Source: Streptomyces chryseus
GTDB taxonomy: Bacteria; Actinomycetota; Actinomycetes; Streptomycetales; Streptomycetaceae
Direction of reading: 5' to 3'
Length of the DNA stretch: 64,000 nucleotides
Assembly: GCF_014650755.1 (NCBI RefSeq)
Contig: NZ_BMVO01000003.1
Coordinates: forward strand, 62,001-126,000
Positions 20,501 through 29,577 of the stretch are shown in pieces. A program made the position numbers and the translations under genes. Under the pieces are notes generated by a model, which ran no database searches, was not told the origin of the DNA, and worked only from the letters and a program-made list of their open reading frames with translations. The number at the start of each line of letters is the position of its first letter. Positions within the stretch are counted from its first letter, which is position 1.

Positions 20501-21301
20501 GTGAGCGCGTCAGGCACTGCGGCGGCCGGGCAGGTCGAGCACATGCTGCGCCAGGTGACACCCGGGCGCTACGACGCGTACGAGGCACTCCTGCGCGCCC
20601 TCGCCGACCCGGCGGGCGGCAAGCTGTGGATGCTGCTCTGGCACGGCCAGGCGGGGTCCCCCGACGCCCAGTACGGAAACATGGACGTCGACGGCCTCGG
20701 CTACGCGCCGTGCGTCACCTCCGCGCAGGAGCTGGCCGCGAGCGGCTGGAGCCGGGCGTACGAAGTGGTGTCCGCCCACGACGTCGCGCGGGCGCTCTTC
20801 CCCGACCGCTGGGGGATCTGGCTCAACCCGCACGCCCACGGCGGCGGCGTCGGCATCCCCTGGCTGGACCTGCGGCGTATCGCGACCGGTCTCGACCGGA
20901 TGCCCGCCGGACCGCTGCGGCTGTCCGAACCGGCCGTCGAGATCCCCCAGTTCTACGCCCTGCTCACGCAGAACGCCCACCGGACCCCCGCCGTCCGCGC
21001 GCTGCGCCGCGCCTGGGTGCAGCCGGCGCTCGGCGCGCCGTACCTGGCCGTCGGACTCGATCTGTACGACACGAGCCAGCAGTCCGTCGACGCCGTGCGC
21101 GCCATGATGCAGCAGTCGATCGGCGTGGTCCCCGAAGGGCTGCCCGTGTCCACCGTCGCGATGTCCGACGAGTACGACCCCGTGTCCATGTGGCTGCGCG
21201 CGAACGCCCGCCCGTTCTACGACCGCGAGGCCCACGCGCCCGCCGCCCCCACCTCCGCCCCGCAGGGCGGCTACGGCTACCCGGCGCCGCGCGCCTACTG
21301 A
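20501..21301 (+). CDS. Second SseB-like protein
   Basis: A 266-residue protein from GTG 20501 (MSASGTAAAGQVEHML). It repeats the SseB layout: GRYDAYEALLRALADPAGGKLWMLLWHG, GYAPCVTSAQELAASGWSRAYEVVSAHDVARALFPDRWGIWLNPHA, then a C-terminal domain YLAVGLDLYDTSQQSVDAVRAMMQQS and a Pro/Gly tail ending GYGYPAPRAY. It follows the first SseB gene by 89 bp and looks like an ancient tandem duplicate. Function unknown. A perfect hairpin lies 36 bp after the stop. Confidence 0.72.
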   Translation: MSASGTAAAGQVEHMLRQVTPGRYDAYEALLRALADPAGGKLWMLLWHGQAGSPDAQYGNMDVDGLGYAPCVTSAQELAASGWSRAYEVVSAHDVARALFPDRWGIWLNPHAHGGGVGIPWLDLRRIATGLDRMPAGPLRLSEPAVEIPQFYALLTQNAHRTPAVRALRRAWVQPALGAPYLAVGLDLYDTSQQSVDAVRAMMQQSIGVVPEGLPVSTVAMSDEYDPVSMWLRANARPFYDREAHAPAAPTSAPQGGYGYPAPRAY

Positions 21302-21337
21302 GGCGACCTCGCCATACGGCGTACATAGCCCAATTCG

Positions 21338-21355
21338 ACGGCCCATGAGGGCCGT
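21338..21355 (+). terminator. Hairpin after the SseB-like pair
   Basis: ACGGCCC-ATGA-GGGCCGT, a perfect 7-bp stem with 4-base loop, 36 bp beyond the stop codon. Confidence 0.5.
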
Positions 21356-21681
21356 TGGGCGGCATGTCCGGTCTGGTGCATTGGGCCGCTTCTGATCCGC
21401 TCAGCAGATCGCGGCGTCCGGATAACGGAAGGCCACAGGCCACATCACGGTTGCGCATCCATTGCCCGCCAGGGCTGGCGGGTGATCGCGCGCTCATTGA
21501 AGACTCCCGCAACAAGGAACGTCGGTCCTGTGTACGACCCGCCTTCCCCGTGTCAACTGTGTTTGTCCGAGCACCTTCTGCACGTTTCCGCACCACTTGC
21601 ACCTGCGATGCGAACAAGCCGCCACAGCGGCAGGCGCGGGCCGACCACCCGTCGGCCGAGCCGAGAGGGGTCCCCACCACG
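21356..21681 (+). promoter_or_regulatory. Non-coding leader of the oligopeptide transporter operon
   Basis: About 326 bp without a convincing gene. Base composition drops compared with the flanks (for example around 21480-21600), as expected for a promoter and 5' leader. Candidate AT-rich elements are present but no clean -10/-35 pair stood out. GAGAGGGG at 21663-21670 is the ribosome site of the first transporter gene. Confidence 0.4.
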
Positions 21682-22680
21682 ATGACGGCACCACTGCACG
21701 ACACGAGCGCGGCAGAGACCGCCGCCGTTGACGTAGCGGCCGATGTTCCGGCGAAAGCCATCGAAGGCCGCTCGCCCTGGAAGATCGCATGGGTGCGTCT
21801 GAAGCGCGACAAGGTCGCGCTGGCCGGCGGCGTCGTCGTGTTGTTCCTGATCCTGGTCGCGGTGTTCGCGCCCTTGATCGTCAGCGCGCTCGGCCACCCG
21901 CCGAACGACTTCCACGAGGACAAGATCGACCCGCTGTTCGGTACGCCGATCGGCAGCTGGGGCGGCATGAGCTCCGACTTCCTGCTGGGAGTCGAACCGG
22001 TCAACGGCCGCGACGTGTTCAGCCGCCTCGTCTACGGCGCCCGGATCTCGCTGCTGGTCGCCTTCCTCGCGGCCCTCTTCGCCGTCGCCCTCGGCACGGT
22101 CTTCGGGATCATCGCCGGATACTTCGGCGGCTGGGTCGACGCGGCGATCAGCCGGGTGATGGACGTACTGCTGGCCTTCCCGCAGCTGCTCTTCATCATC
22201 GCGCTGGTCTCGGTCCTGCCCAACTCCCTCTGGGGGTTCAGCGGTTCGGGTGTGCGCATCGGCGCCCTGATCGTCGTGATCGGCTTCTTCGGATGGCCGT
22301 ACGTGGGCCGGATCGTCCGCGGCCAGACGCTCTCCCTCAGGGAACGCGAGTACGTCGAGGCGGCGCGCAGCCTCGGCGCGGGCCGCGCGTACATCCTCTT
22401 CAAGGAGCTCCTGCCGAACCTGGTCGCCCCGATCACCGTCTACACGACGCTGATGATCCCGACCAACGTCCTCAGCGAGGCCGCCCTCAGCTTCCTGGGC
22501 GCCGGAGTCAAGCCGCCCACCGCCTCCTGGGGGCAGATGCTCTCCAAGGCCAAGGAGTACTACGAGGCGGACCCGATGTTCATGATCGCGCCCGGCGTGG
22601 CCATCTTCGTCACGGTTCTGGCCTTCAACCTCTTCGGCGACGGCGTGCGTGACGCGCTGGACCCGAAGGGCTCCCGCTGA
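21682..22680 (+). CDS. Oligopeptide ABC transporter permease (DppC/OppC type)
   Basis: A 332-residue inner-membrane permease. Residues about 30-90 hold the OppC N-terminal segment (KRDKVALAGGVVVLFLILVAVFAPLI), and the permease core carries the EAA loop EYVEAARSLGAGRAYILFKELLPNL that docks the ATPase. It forms a heterodimeric channel with the DppB-type protein encoded two genes on. ATG 21682 is chosen from homology and its ribosome site. It is first in a five-gene operon in the order C, A, B, D, F, unlike the usual A-B-C-D-F. Confidence 0.92.
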   Translation: MTAPLHDTSAAETAAVDVAADVPAKAIEGRSPWKIAWVRLKRDKVALAGGVVVLFLILVAVFAPLIVSALGHPPNDFHEDKIDPLFGTPIGSWGGMSSDFLLGVEPVNGRDVFSRLVYGARISLLVAFLAALFAVALGTVFGIIAGYFGGWVDAAISRVMDVLLAFPQLLFIIALVSVLPNSLWGFSGSGVRIGALIVVIGFFGWPYVGRIVRGQTLSLREREYVEAARSLGAGRAYILFKELLPNLVAPITVYTTLMIPTNVLSEAALSFLGAGVKPPTASWGQMLSKAKEYYEADPMFMIAPGVAIFVTVLAFNLFGDGVRDALDPKGSR

Positions 22681-22795
22681 CCGTTCGTCCCGTACCACCG
22701 CACGTTCCCACCGCGCCGCCCCTGCCGATGTGTCAGGAGGCCACCCAAACCGCCGGTTCCGCAACGGACCGGCACTCTTACGGAGGTTGCTGATC

Positions 22796-24568
22796 GTGAC
22801 AGCCAACAGTTCTTCCAGGCGACGGCTCGCCGCAAGCGCGGCGCTCGTCGTCGCCGCGCTCGTCGGAACCGCGGCCTGCGGTGGCGGCGGCAAGGACGAG
22901 ACCGAGGGCAAGGGCAAGGCCCCTGGCTTCAACGCGGCCGTCGGCAAGATCGCGAACGCCTCGGACAAGAAGGGCGGCACGATCAAGTTCATCGGTACGC
23001 AGGATGCCGACTCCTGGGACCCGCAGCGCGGTTACTACGGCTTCATGTGGGACTTCGCGCGCTACTACACGCGCCAGCTGATCACCTTCAAGCCGGCCGC
23101 CGGCACCGAGTCCACCGAGCTCGTCGCCGACATGGCGACCGACACGGGCAAGGTCTCCGCGGACAAGAAGACGTACACCTTCACGCTGAAGGACGGCGTG
23201 GCCTGGGAGGACGGCAAGCCCGTCACCTCCAAGGACATCAAGTACGGCATCGAGCGCATCTGGGCGCAGGACAAGATCTCCGGCGGTCCGATCTACCTGC
23301 AGCAGGTCCTGGACCCGAAGAAGGAGTACAAGGGCCCGTACAAGGACAAGTCGGCCGACAAGCTCGGCCTGAAGGCCATCGAGACGCCGGACGACAAGAC
23401 CATTGTCTTCAAGCTCCCGAAGCCCAACGGCGACTTCCTCCAGATGCTGGCCATGCCGGCCGCCACGCCCGTCCGCCAGGACAAGGACACGGTCGAGAAG
23501 TACGGCCTGAAGCCCTTCTCCAACGGCCCGTACAAGATCGACTCCTACACCCCCAACAAGGGCATGGAGCTGAGCCGCAACCCCAACTGGAAGCAGGACA
23601 CCGACACCGTCCGCAAGGCGCTGCCGGACAAGGTCTCGCTCAAGCTCATCACCAACGCCGACGACATGGACAACCGCCTGATCGAGGGCGACTTCGACGT
23701 CGACATCAACGCCACCGGCATCAGCCCGGCCGGCCGTACCAAGGCGCTGCGCGACCACAAGGCCAACGTCGACAACCCGCAGACCGGCTTCATCCGGTAC
23801 GCGGTGTTCCCGCAGACGGTCAAGCCGCTCGACAACGTCCACTGCCGCAAGGCGCTCATCTACGGCGCCGACCACAAGTCGCTGCAGACCGCGCGCGGCG
23901 GACCGATGGCGGGCGGCGACATCGCCACCAACATGCTGCCGCCGAGCATCAAGGGCTCCGACCCGAAGTACGACCCGTACAACGTCCTGAAGGACACCAA
24001 GGGCAACGTCGCCAAGGCCAAGGAGGAGCTCAAGGCCTGCGGCAAGCCGAACGGCTTCAAGACCACCATCGCGGTCCGCAACAACAAGCCGCAGGAGATC
24101 GCCACCGCCGAGTCGATGCAGGAGTCGCTGCGCAAGATCGGCGTCGAGGTGCAGATCGACCAGTACGACGGTGCGCAGACCTCCGGCATCATCGGCGCTC
24201 CCAAGAACGTCGAGAAGAAGAACTACGGCATCATCATTATGGGCTGGGGTGCTGACTTCCCGTCCGGTCAGGGCTTCTCGCAGCCGCTGGTCGACAGCCG
24301 CTTCATCCTCGACAGCGGCAACAACAACTTCTCGATGATGAAGGACAAGTCGATCGACGCCCTGTTCGACAAGGCGCTGCTCGAGACGGACCCGGACAAG
24401 GCCGCCGAGTTCTACAAGCAGATCAACGAGAAGGTCTCCGAGGCCGCGGTCTACCTGCCCTTCACCTTCGAGAAGAACGTGATCTGGCGCAGCTCGCGGC
24501 TGACCAACGTCTACACGGCCGACTCCTACAACGGCCGCTACGACTACGCCTCCCTCGGCGTCAAGTGA
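22796..24568 (+). CDS. Oligopeptide-binding lipoprotein of the ABC transporter
   Basis: A 590-residue family 5 extracellular solute-binding protein. GTG 22796 has GGAGG 9 bases upstream. Residues 1-27 are a lipoprotein signal (Arg-rich start, hydrophobic LAASAALVVAALVGTAA) with Cys28 as the lipidated residue. The mature part shows the peptide-binding pattern: DADSWDPQRGYYG, YTFTLKDGVAWEDGKPVTSKDIKYGIERI, GPYKIDSYTPNKGMEL, and QIDQYDGAQTSG. Its abundance of Lys, Asp and Asn is typical of secreted binding proteins. It captures peptides outside the cell for the permease pair. BldK-like transporters of this type can also import signalling peptides. Confidence 0.93.
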   Translation: MTANSSSRRRLAASAALVVAALVGTAACGGGGKDETEGKGKAPGFNAAVGKIANASDKKGGTIKFIGTQDADSWDPQRGYYGFMWDFARYYTRQLITFKPAAGTESTELVADMATDTGKVSADKKTYTFTLKDGVAWEDGKPVTSKDIKYGIERIWAQDKISGGPIYLQQVLDPKKEYKGPYKDKSADKLGLKAIETPDDKTIVFKLPKPNGDFLQMLAMPAATPVRQDKDTVEKYGLKPFSNGPYKIDSYTPNKGMELSRNPNWKQDTDTVRKALPDKVSLKLITNADDMDNRLIEGDFDVDINATGISPAGRTKALRDHKANVDNPQTGFIRYAVFPQTVKPLDNVHCRKALIYGADHKSLQTARGGPMAGGDIATNMLPPSIKGSDPKYDPYNVLKDTKGNVAKAKEELKACGKPNGFKTTIAVRNNKPQEIATAESMQESLRKIGVEVQIDQYDGAQTSGIIGAPKNVEKKNYGIIIMGWGADFPSGQGFSQPLVDSRFILDSGNNNFSMMKDKSIDALFDKALLETDPDKAAEFYKQINEKVSEAAVYLPFTFEKNVIWRSSRLTNVYTADSYNGRYDYASLGVK

Positions 24569-24630
24569 CCGTCCGTTCGCTCCGCCGGCACACCCGCCGC
24601 TAAGCCCGAAGGGCAGGTGATGGCCGCGTG

Positions 24631-24670
24631 CGGCGGCCCGGGGATCCCCCACCGGATCCCCGGGCCGCCG
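24631..24670 (+). repeat. Perfect 17-bp hairpin after the binding-protein gene
   Basis: Perfect inverted repeat: 17-base arms at 24631-24647 and 24654-24670 around a CCCACC loop, containing GGATCCCCGGG. It lies between the binding-protein stop (24568) and the next permease start (24685). It is probably an mRNA-stabilising or partially terminating hairpin that keeps binding protein in excess over the membrane parts. Confidence 0.7.
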
Positions 24671-24684
24671 CCGGGCCGACCGTA

Positions 24685-25683
24685 GTGCTCGCATACCTCA
24701 TCAGGCGGCTGACCGCCGTCGTCGTGATGCTGCTCGTGGTCACTCTCGTGACCTTCGGCATCTTCTACGTCATCCCGAAACTGACCGGCAGCGACCCCGC
24801 CGCGATGTTCATCGGCAAGCAGGCGGACCCAGGCGCGGTCGAAGGCGTCCGGGAGAAGCTCGGGCTCGGCGATCCGATCCTGGTGCAGTTCTGGAACTTC
24901 ATCAGCGGAATCTTCGTCGGCCGCGACTACACCGGCGGCGGCTCGTCGTTCCACTGCGACGCCCCGTGCTTCGGCTACTCCTTCCGTACGGAGCAGGAGA
25001 TCTGGCCGGTACTCACCGAGCGGCTCCCCGTGACGCTGTCCCTGGCGGCCGGCGCGTGCGTGCTGTGGGTCGTCGTCGGTGTCACCACCGGCATCATCTC
25101 CGCCCTCAAGCGCGGTACGGCGATCGACCGTACGGCCATGACCATCGCCCTCGCCGGTGTGTCGCTGCCGATCTACTTCACCGCGCTGCTCTCCCTGGCG
25201 ATCTTCCGGACCCAGCTCGGCTGGTTCGACGCCGAGTACGTGGACATCGCGTCGGATCCGCTCGGCTGGTTCAGCGGCCTGGTGCTGCCGTGGGTGACCC
25301 TCGCCTTCCTGTACGCCGCGATGTACGCCCGGCTCACCCGCGCCACCATGCTGGAGGTCCTGGGCGAGGACTACATCCGTACCGCCCGCGCCAAGGGCCT
25401 GAGCGAACCGGTCGTCGTCGGGAAGCACGCGCTGCGCTCGACGATGACGCCGATCCTCACCATCCTCGGCATGGACCTCGGCGCCCTGGTCGGCGGCGCG
25501 ATCCTCACCGAGACCGCCTTCAGCCTCCCGGGCCTCGGCCAGGCGGCGGTCAAGGCGATCGGCGACTTCGACCTTCCGCTCATCCTGGGTGTCACGCTCA
25601 TCGCCGCCGCCGCCGTGGTGCTCGCGAACCTCGTCGTGGACATCCTGTACTCCGTGATCGACCCCCGAGTGAGGCTCTCGTGA
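24685..25683 (+). CDS. Oligopeptide ABC transporter permease (DppB/OppB type)
   Basis: A 332-residue permease starting MLAYLIRRLTAVVVMLLVVTLVTFGIFYVIP, the classic DppB first membrane helix. GTG 24685 is preferred over GTG 24628, because the latter would place the 17-bp hairpin inside coding sequence and add an unrelated Pro-rich tail. The EAA loop is EDYIRTARAKGLSEPVVVGKHALRSTMTPIL. It pairs with the DppC-type protein. The insert FHCDAPCFGYSFRTEQEIW between the first two helices is periplasm-side. The stop overlaps the next gene by 4 bp (GTGA). Confidence 0.9.
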   Translation: MLAYLIRRLTAVVVMLLVVTLVTFGIFYVIPKLTGSDPAAMFIGKQADPGAVEGVREKLGLGDPILVQFWNFISGIFVGRDYTGGGSSFHCDAPCFGYSFRTEQEIWPVLTERLPVTLSLAAGACVLWVVVGVTTGIISALKRGTAIDRTAMTIALAGVSLPIYFTALLSLAIFRTQLGWFDAEYVDIASDPLGWFSGLVLPWVTLAFLYAAMYARLTRATMLEVLGEDYIRTARAKGLSEPVVVGKHALRSTMTPILTILGMDLGALVGGAILTETAFSLPGLGQAAVKAIGDFDLPLILGVTLIAAAAVVLANLVVDILYSVIDPRVRLS

Positions 25684-26822
25684 CCACTGTGCCTGTCCCG
25701 GGGGAGGCCCCCGGAGCCCCCTTGACGAAGACCGGCGCGGTCGGGGAGCCCGTACGCGCCGGCTCCCCGCAGGCGGACGCCTTCCTCGACGTACGCGACC
25801 TCAAGGTGCACTTCCCCACCGACGACGGCCTCGTCAAGTCGGTGGACGGCCTCTCCTTCAAGCTGGAGAAGGGCAAGACCCTCGGCATCGTGGGCGAGTC
25901 CGGCTCCGGCAAGTCGGTCACCTCGCTCGGCATCATGGGCCTGCACACCGTCGGCCAGTACGGCCGGCGCAAGGCCCGGATCTCCGGCGAGATCTGGCTG
26001 GACGGCACGGACCTGCTGTCCGCCGACCCCGACGAGGTGCGCAAGCTGCGCGGCCGCGAGATCTCGATGATCTTCCAGGACCCGCTGTCCGCGCTGCACC
26101 CGTACTACACGATCGGCCACCAGATCGTGGAGGCGTACCGCATCCACAACAAGGTCGACAAGAAGACCGCCAAGCGGCGGGCGATCGAGATGCTCGACCG
26201 GGTCGGCATCCCGCAGCCCGACAAGCGCTTCGACGGCTACCCGCACGAGTTCTCCGGCGGCATGCGCCAGCGCGCCATGATCGCGATGGCGCTCGTCAAC
26301 AACCCCGAGCTGCTGATCGCGGACGAGCCGACCACCGCCCTGGACGTCACCGTCCAGGCGCAGATCCTCGACCTGATCCGGGACCTGCAGAAGGAGTTCG
26401 GCTCGGCGGTCATCGTCATCACGCACGACCTGGGCGTCGTCGCCGAGCTGGCCGACGACATCCTCGTGATGTACGGCGGCCGGTGCGTCGAGCGCGGCCC
26501 CGCCGAGCAGGTCTTCTACGAGCCCCAGCACCCGTACACCTGGGGCCTGCTGGGCTCGATGCCGCGCATCGACCGTGACCAGACCGACCGCCTCATCCCG
26601 GTCAAGGGCTCCCCGCCCAGCCTGATCAACATCCCGAGCGGCTGCGCCTTCCACCCGCGCTGCCCCTACGCGGACGTCCCCAAGGGCGGCATCACCCGTA
26701 CCGAGCGGCCGGAACTCAAGCTGCTGCCCGGCAAGGAATCCGAACGGCACTTCTCCGCCTGCCACATGGCGGCCGAGGACCGGACGCGGATCTGGACCGA
26801 AGAGATTGCGCCGAAGCTGTGA
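25680..26822 (+). CDS. Oligopeptide ABC transporter ATPase (DppD/OppD type)
   Basis: A 380-residue ATP-binding subunit. Walker A GESGSGKS, signature [15 protein letters not shown], Walker [13 protein letters not shown] and switch ITHDLGVV are intact. The C-terminal oligopeptide extension has the cysteine motif [10 protein letters not shown] (with a later AC), which in some homologues binds an Fe-S cluster. GTG 25680 overlaps the previous stop. It energises transport together with the DppF-type protein that follows with another 4-bp overlap. Confidence 0.95.
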   Translation: MTTVPVPGEAPGAPLTKTGAVGEPVRAGSPQADAFLDVRDLKVHFPTDDGLVKSVDGLSFKLEKGKTLGIVGESGSGKSVTSLGIMGLHTVGQYGRRKARISGEIWLDGTDLLSADPDEVRKLRGREISMIFQDPLSALHPYYTIGHQIVEAYRIHNKVDKKTAKRRAIEMLDRVGIPQPDKRFDGYPHEFSGGMRQRAMIAMALVNNPELLIADEPTTALDVTVQAQILDLIRDLQKEFGSAVIVITHDLGVVAELADDILVMYGGRCVERGPAEQVFYEPQHPYTWGLLGSMPRIDRDQTDRLIPVKGSPPSLINIPSGCAFHPRCPYADVPKGGITRTERPELKLLPGKESERHFSACHMAAEDRTRIWTEEIAPKL

Positions 26823-27931
26823 GCGAGACGAAGGATCCCGACGTGACGATCCCGGAGCAGGCGTCGTCCTCGCCGCTGTCGCCCTCGACCGAGCCCCTGC
26901 TCAAGGTCAGCGGTCTGGTGAAGCACTTCCCCATCAAGAAGGGCGTGCTGCAGCGCCAGGTCGGCGCGGTTCAGGCCGTCGACGGCCTCGACTTCGACGT
27001 ACGCCCGGGGGAGACCCTCGGCGTGGTCGGTGAGTCGGGCTGCGGCAAGTCGACGATGGGCCGGCTGATCACCCGGCTGCTGGAGCCGACCAGCGGGAAG
27101 ATCGAGTTCGAGGGCCAGGACATCACCCACCTGGGCACCGCCCGGATGCGTCCGCTGCGCCGCGACGTACAGATGATCTTCCAGGACCCGTACTCCTCGC
27201 TGAACCCGCGCCACACGGTCGGCACGATCATCAGCGCGCCCTTCAAGCTGCAGAACATCACGCCCGAGGGCGGGGTGAAGCGGGAGGTCCAGCGGCTTTT
27301 GGAGCTGGTGGGGCTCAACCCCGAGCACTACAACCGCTATCCGCACGAGTTCTCCGGCGGCCAGCGCCAGCGCATCGGCATCGCGCGGGCGCTCGCCCTC
27401 AAGCCGAAGCTGGTCGTCGCCGACGAGCCGGTGTCGGCGCTGGACGTGTCGATCCAGGCGCAGGTGGTGAACCTGCTGGACGACCTCCAGGACGAGCTCG
27501 GTCTCACGTACGTGATCATCGCGCACGACCTGTCGGTCATCCGGCACGTCTCGGACCGCATCGCCGTGATGTACCTCGGCAAGATCGTCGAGCTGGCGGA
27601 CCGCAAGGCGCTGTACGAGGCGCCGATGCACCCGTACACGAAGGCGCTCCTGTCGGCCGTCCCGGTGCCCGACCCGCGCAGCAAGCACAAGCGCGAGCGG
27701 ATCCTGCTCAAGGGCGACGTCCCCTCGCCGATCTCGCCGCCCACGGGCTGCCGCTTCCACACGCGGTGCTGGAAGGCCACGGAGATCTGCACGACGCGGG
27801 AGCCGGCGCTGACCACGCTCAAGACCGGCCACCAGGTGGCCTGCCACCACCCGGAGAACGCGCCCGACCAGGCGCCGGAATCCGGTCCCGCGGCCGGGTC
27901 CGCGAGCGCGGGGGACATCGGCAAGGCCTAG
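26819..27931 (+). CDS. Oligopeptide ABC transporter ATPase (DppF/OppF type)
   Basis: A 370-residue ATP-binding subunit, last gene of the operon. It has Walker A GESGCGKSTMG, signature FSGGQRQRIGIARAL, Walker B LVVADEPVSALD, switch IAHDLSVI, and the C-terminal CRFHTRCWKATEIC cysteine motif of the oligopeptide group. It begins at GTG 26819 inside the end of the preceding gene, which suggests strict co-expression. Confidence 0.95.
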   Translation: MSETKDPDVTIPEQASSSPLSPSTEPLLKVSGLVKHFPIKKGVLQRQVGAVQAVDGLDFDVRPGETLGVVGESGCGKSTMGRLITRLLEPTSGKIEFEGQDITHLGTARMRPLRRDVQMIFQDPYSSLNPRHTVGTIISAPFKLQNITPEGGVKREVQRLLELVGLNPEHYNRYPHEFSGGQRQRIGIARALALKPKLVVADEPVSALDVSIQAQVVNLLDDLQDELGLTYVIIAHDLSVIRHVSDRIAVMYLGKIVELADRKALYEAPMHPYTKALLSAVPVPDPRSKHKRERILLKGDVPSPISPPTGCRFHTRCWKATEICTTREPALTTLKTGHQVACHHPENAPDQAPESGPAAGSASAGDIGKA

Positions 27932-27949
27932 AACCGGCACAATTGCCCG

Positions 27950-28624
27950 GTGTTCCAGGAACTCTTCACGCCCTCCGTCCAGCATTCGCTCGACCTCGTC
28001 GGGATCTTCGTCTTCGCGATCTCCGGCGCGCTGCTCGCCGTGCGCAAGAACTTCGACGTCTTCGGCATCGCGGTGCTCGCGGAGGTCACCGCGCTGGGCG
28101 GAGGGCTGTTGCGTGACCTGATCATCGGCGCCGTGCCGCCGGCCGCCTTCACCGACCTCGGCTACTTCACCACACCGCTGATCGCGGCGGCCCTCGTCTT
28201 CTTCCTGCACCCCGAGGTGGAGCGCATCCAGGGCGCCGTGAACGCCTTCGACGCGGCCGGCCTCGGGCTGTTCTGCGTGACGGGCACCACCAAGGCGTAC
28301 GAGTACGGGCTGGGCCTGACCGCTTCGGCCGCCCTGGGCCTGGCGACCGCGGTCGGCGGCGGCGTACTGCGCGACGTGCTCGCCAACGAGGTGCCCTCGC
28401 TGCTGCGCTGGGACCGCGATCTGTACGCCGTCCCCGCGATCGTCGGCGCCTCCATGGTGGCGCTGTGCATCCGCTTCGACGCGCTGAACGCGGTGACCAG
28501 CGGCATCGCCGTCGTGACCGCCTTCGTGCTGCGGTTGCTGGCGATGCGCTTCCACTGGCGGGCGCCGCGTGCCTGGCACCGGAGCTCGGCGAAGGCCGAG
28601 GGGGAATCCGAGTCCAGCACTTAG
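27950..28624 (+). CDS. UPF0126 / TRIC-type membrane protein
   Basis: A 224-residue protein with seven predicted membrane segments made of two repeats, each with the GGG(L/V)LRD motif: ALGGGLLRDLIIGAVPPAAF and AVGGGVLRDVLANEVPSLL. This is the UPF0126 family, structurally related to trimeric intracellular cation channels; the E. coli members YicG/YadS are linked to glycine transport. Given the nearby glycine cleavage genes and the upstream peptide importer, a role in glycine or cation movement is plausible. It starts 18 bp after the transporter operon and may be read with it. Confidence 0.85.
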   Translation: MFQELFTPSVQHSLDLVGIFVFAISGALLAVRKNFDVFGIAVLAEVTALGGGLLRDLIIGAVPPAAFTDLGYFTTPLIAAALVFFLHPEVERIQGAVNAFDAAGLGLFCVTGTTKAYEYGLGLTASAALGLATAVGGGVLRDVLANEVPSLLRWDRDLYAVPAIVGASMVALCIRFDALNAVTSGIAVVTAFVLRLLAMRFHWRAPRAWHRSSAKAEGESESST

Positions 28625-28661
28625 CTACCGCTTAGTAACGTCCCGGTGTACCGTGCATGCC

Positions 28662-29498
28662 ATGGCACAGGCATGCATCGGGGACAGTGAGTTCGACCGC
28701 GACACCGCCCTCACGGAGCGGACGCCCGGCGTCTACGACGCGGAGCTCTCCGCCGGCTGGACGATCATCCAGGCCGTCAACGGCGGCTACCTCCTCGCCC
28801 TCCTCGGCCGGGCGCTCGGTGACGCCCTGCCGCATCCCGACCCCTTCACGGTTTCGGCGCACTATCTGACGCCGTCCGTGCCCGGCAAGGCGGTGATCCG
28901 GACGCAGGCCGTCCGTACCGGACGCACCCTCTCCACCGGCCAGGCCTCCCTCTTCCAGTACGCCGACGACGGCACCGAGGTCGAGCGGATCCGCGTCCTC
29001 GCCTCCTACGGCGACCTCGACGCCCTGCCCGACGACGTCCGCACGACGGCGAAGCCGCCGGTCATGCCCCCGTACGAGCAGTGCCTGGGCGCCGAAGCCG
29101 GACCCGCCGCCATCCCGGGCAGCTCGGCCATCACCGAGCGGCTGAACATCCGCCTCGACCCCGCCACCGTCGGCTGGGCCGTGGGCGCGCCCTCCGGCCG
29201 GGGCGAGATGCGCGGCTGGTTCGGACTCGCCGACGGCCGTGACGCCGACCCGCTCTCGCTGCTGCTCACCGTCGACGCCCTGCCGCCGACCTCGTTCGAG
29301 CTGGGGCTGAAGGGCTGGACGCCGACCGTCGAGCTCACCACCCACGTACGCTGCCGGCCCGCCCCGGGCCCGCTGCGCGTCTCCATCACCACCCGCAACC
29401 TCGCGGGCGGCTTCCTGGAGGAGGACGCGGAGGTCTGGGACAGCGCGGACCGTCTCGTCGCCCAGTCCCGGCAGCTCGCGCGGGCGCCGCGCGGCTGA
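28662..29498 (+). CDS. Thioesterase-family protein (double hot-dog, TesB-like)
   Basis: A 278-residue protein. The first hot-dog unit holds GWTIIQAVNGGYLLALLGRALGDAL and DPFTVSAHYLTPSVPGKAVIRTQAVRTGRTLSTGQASLFQ; the second holds GEMRGWFGLADGRDADPLSLLLTVDALPPTSFELG and PTVELTTHVRCRPAPGPLRV. This arrangement is that of acyl-CoA thioesterases of the 4HBT_3/TesB group. It would hydrolyse an acyl-CoA of unknown chain. The neighbouring FabR-like regulator on the opposite strand also points to lipid metabolism. Confidence 0.82.
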   Translation: MAQACIGDSEFDRDTALTERTPGVYDAELSAGWTIIQAVNGGYLLALLGRALGDALPHPDPFTVSAHYLTPSVPGKAVIRTQAVRTGRTLSTGQASLFQYADDGTEVERIRVLASYGDLDALPDDVRTTAKPPVMPPYEQCLGAEAGPAAIPGSSAITERLNIRLDPATVGWAVGAPSGRGEMRGWFGLADGRDADPLSLLLTVDALPPTSFELGLKGWTPTVELTTHVRCRPAPGPLRVSITTRNLAGGFLEEDAEVWDSADRLVAQSRQLARAPRG

Positions 29499-29534
29499 AC
29501 TTCCCGCGCGGCCCGTATCACGGACCGTCGTCCT

Positions 29535-29552
29535 CCCGGACGGCCGTCCGGG
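29535..29552. terminator. Palindrome between convergent genes
   Basis: CCCGGACGGCCGTCCGGG is a perfect 18-bp palindrome between the thioesterase stop and the TetR stop. It may act as a hairpin terminator for both, though the loop would be tight. Confidence 0.4.
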
Positions 29553-29577
29553 TGCGTGCGGAGTCCCGTCCGCCGGC

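Noticed and set aside
24628..24684. Upstream GTG 24628 as start of the DppB-type permease.
   Set aside because: It would translate the perfect 17-bp hairpin into a Pro-rich tail absent from the family; GTG 24685 gives the expected first membrane helix.
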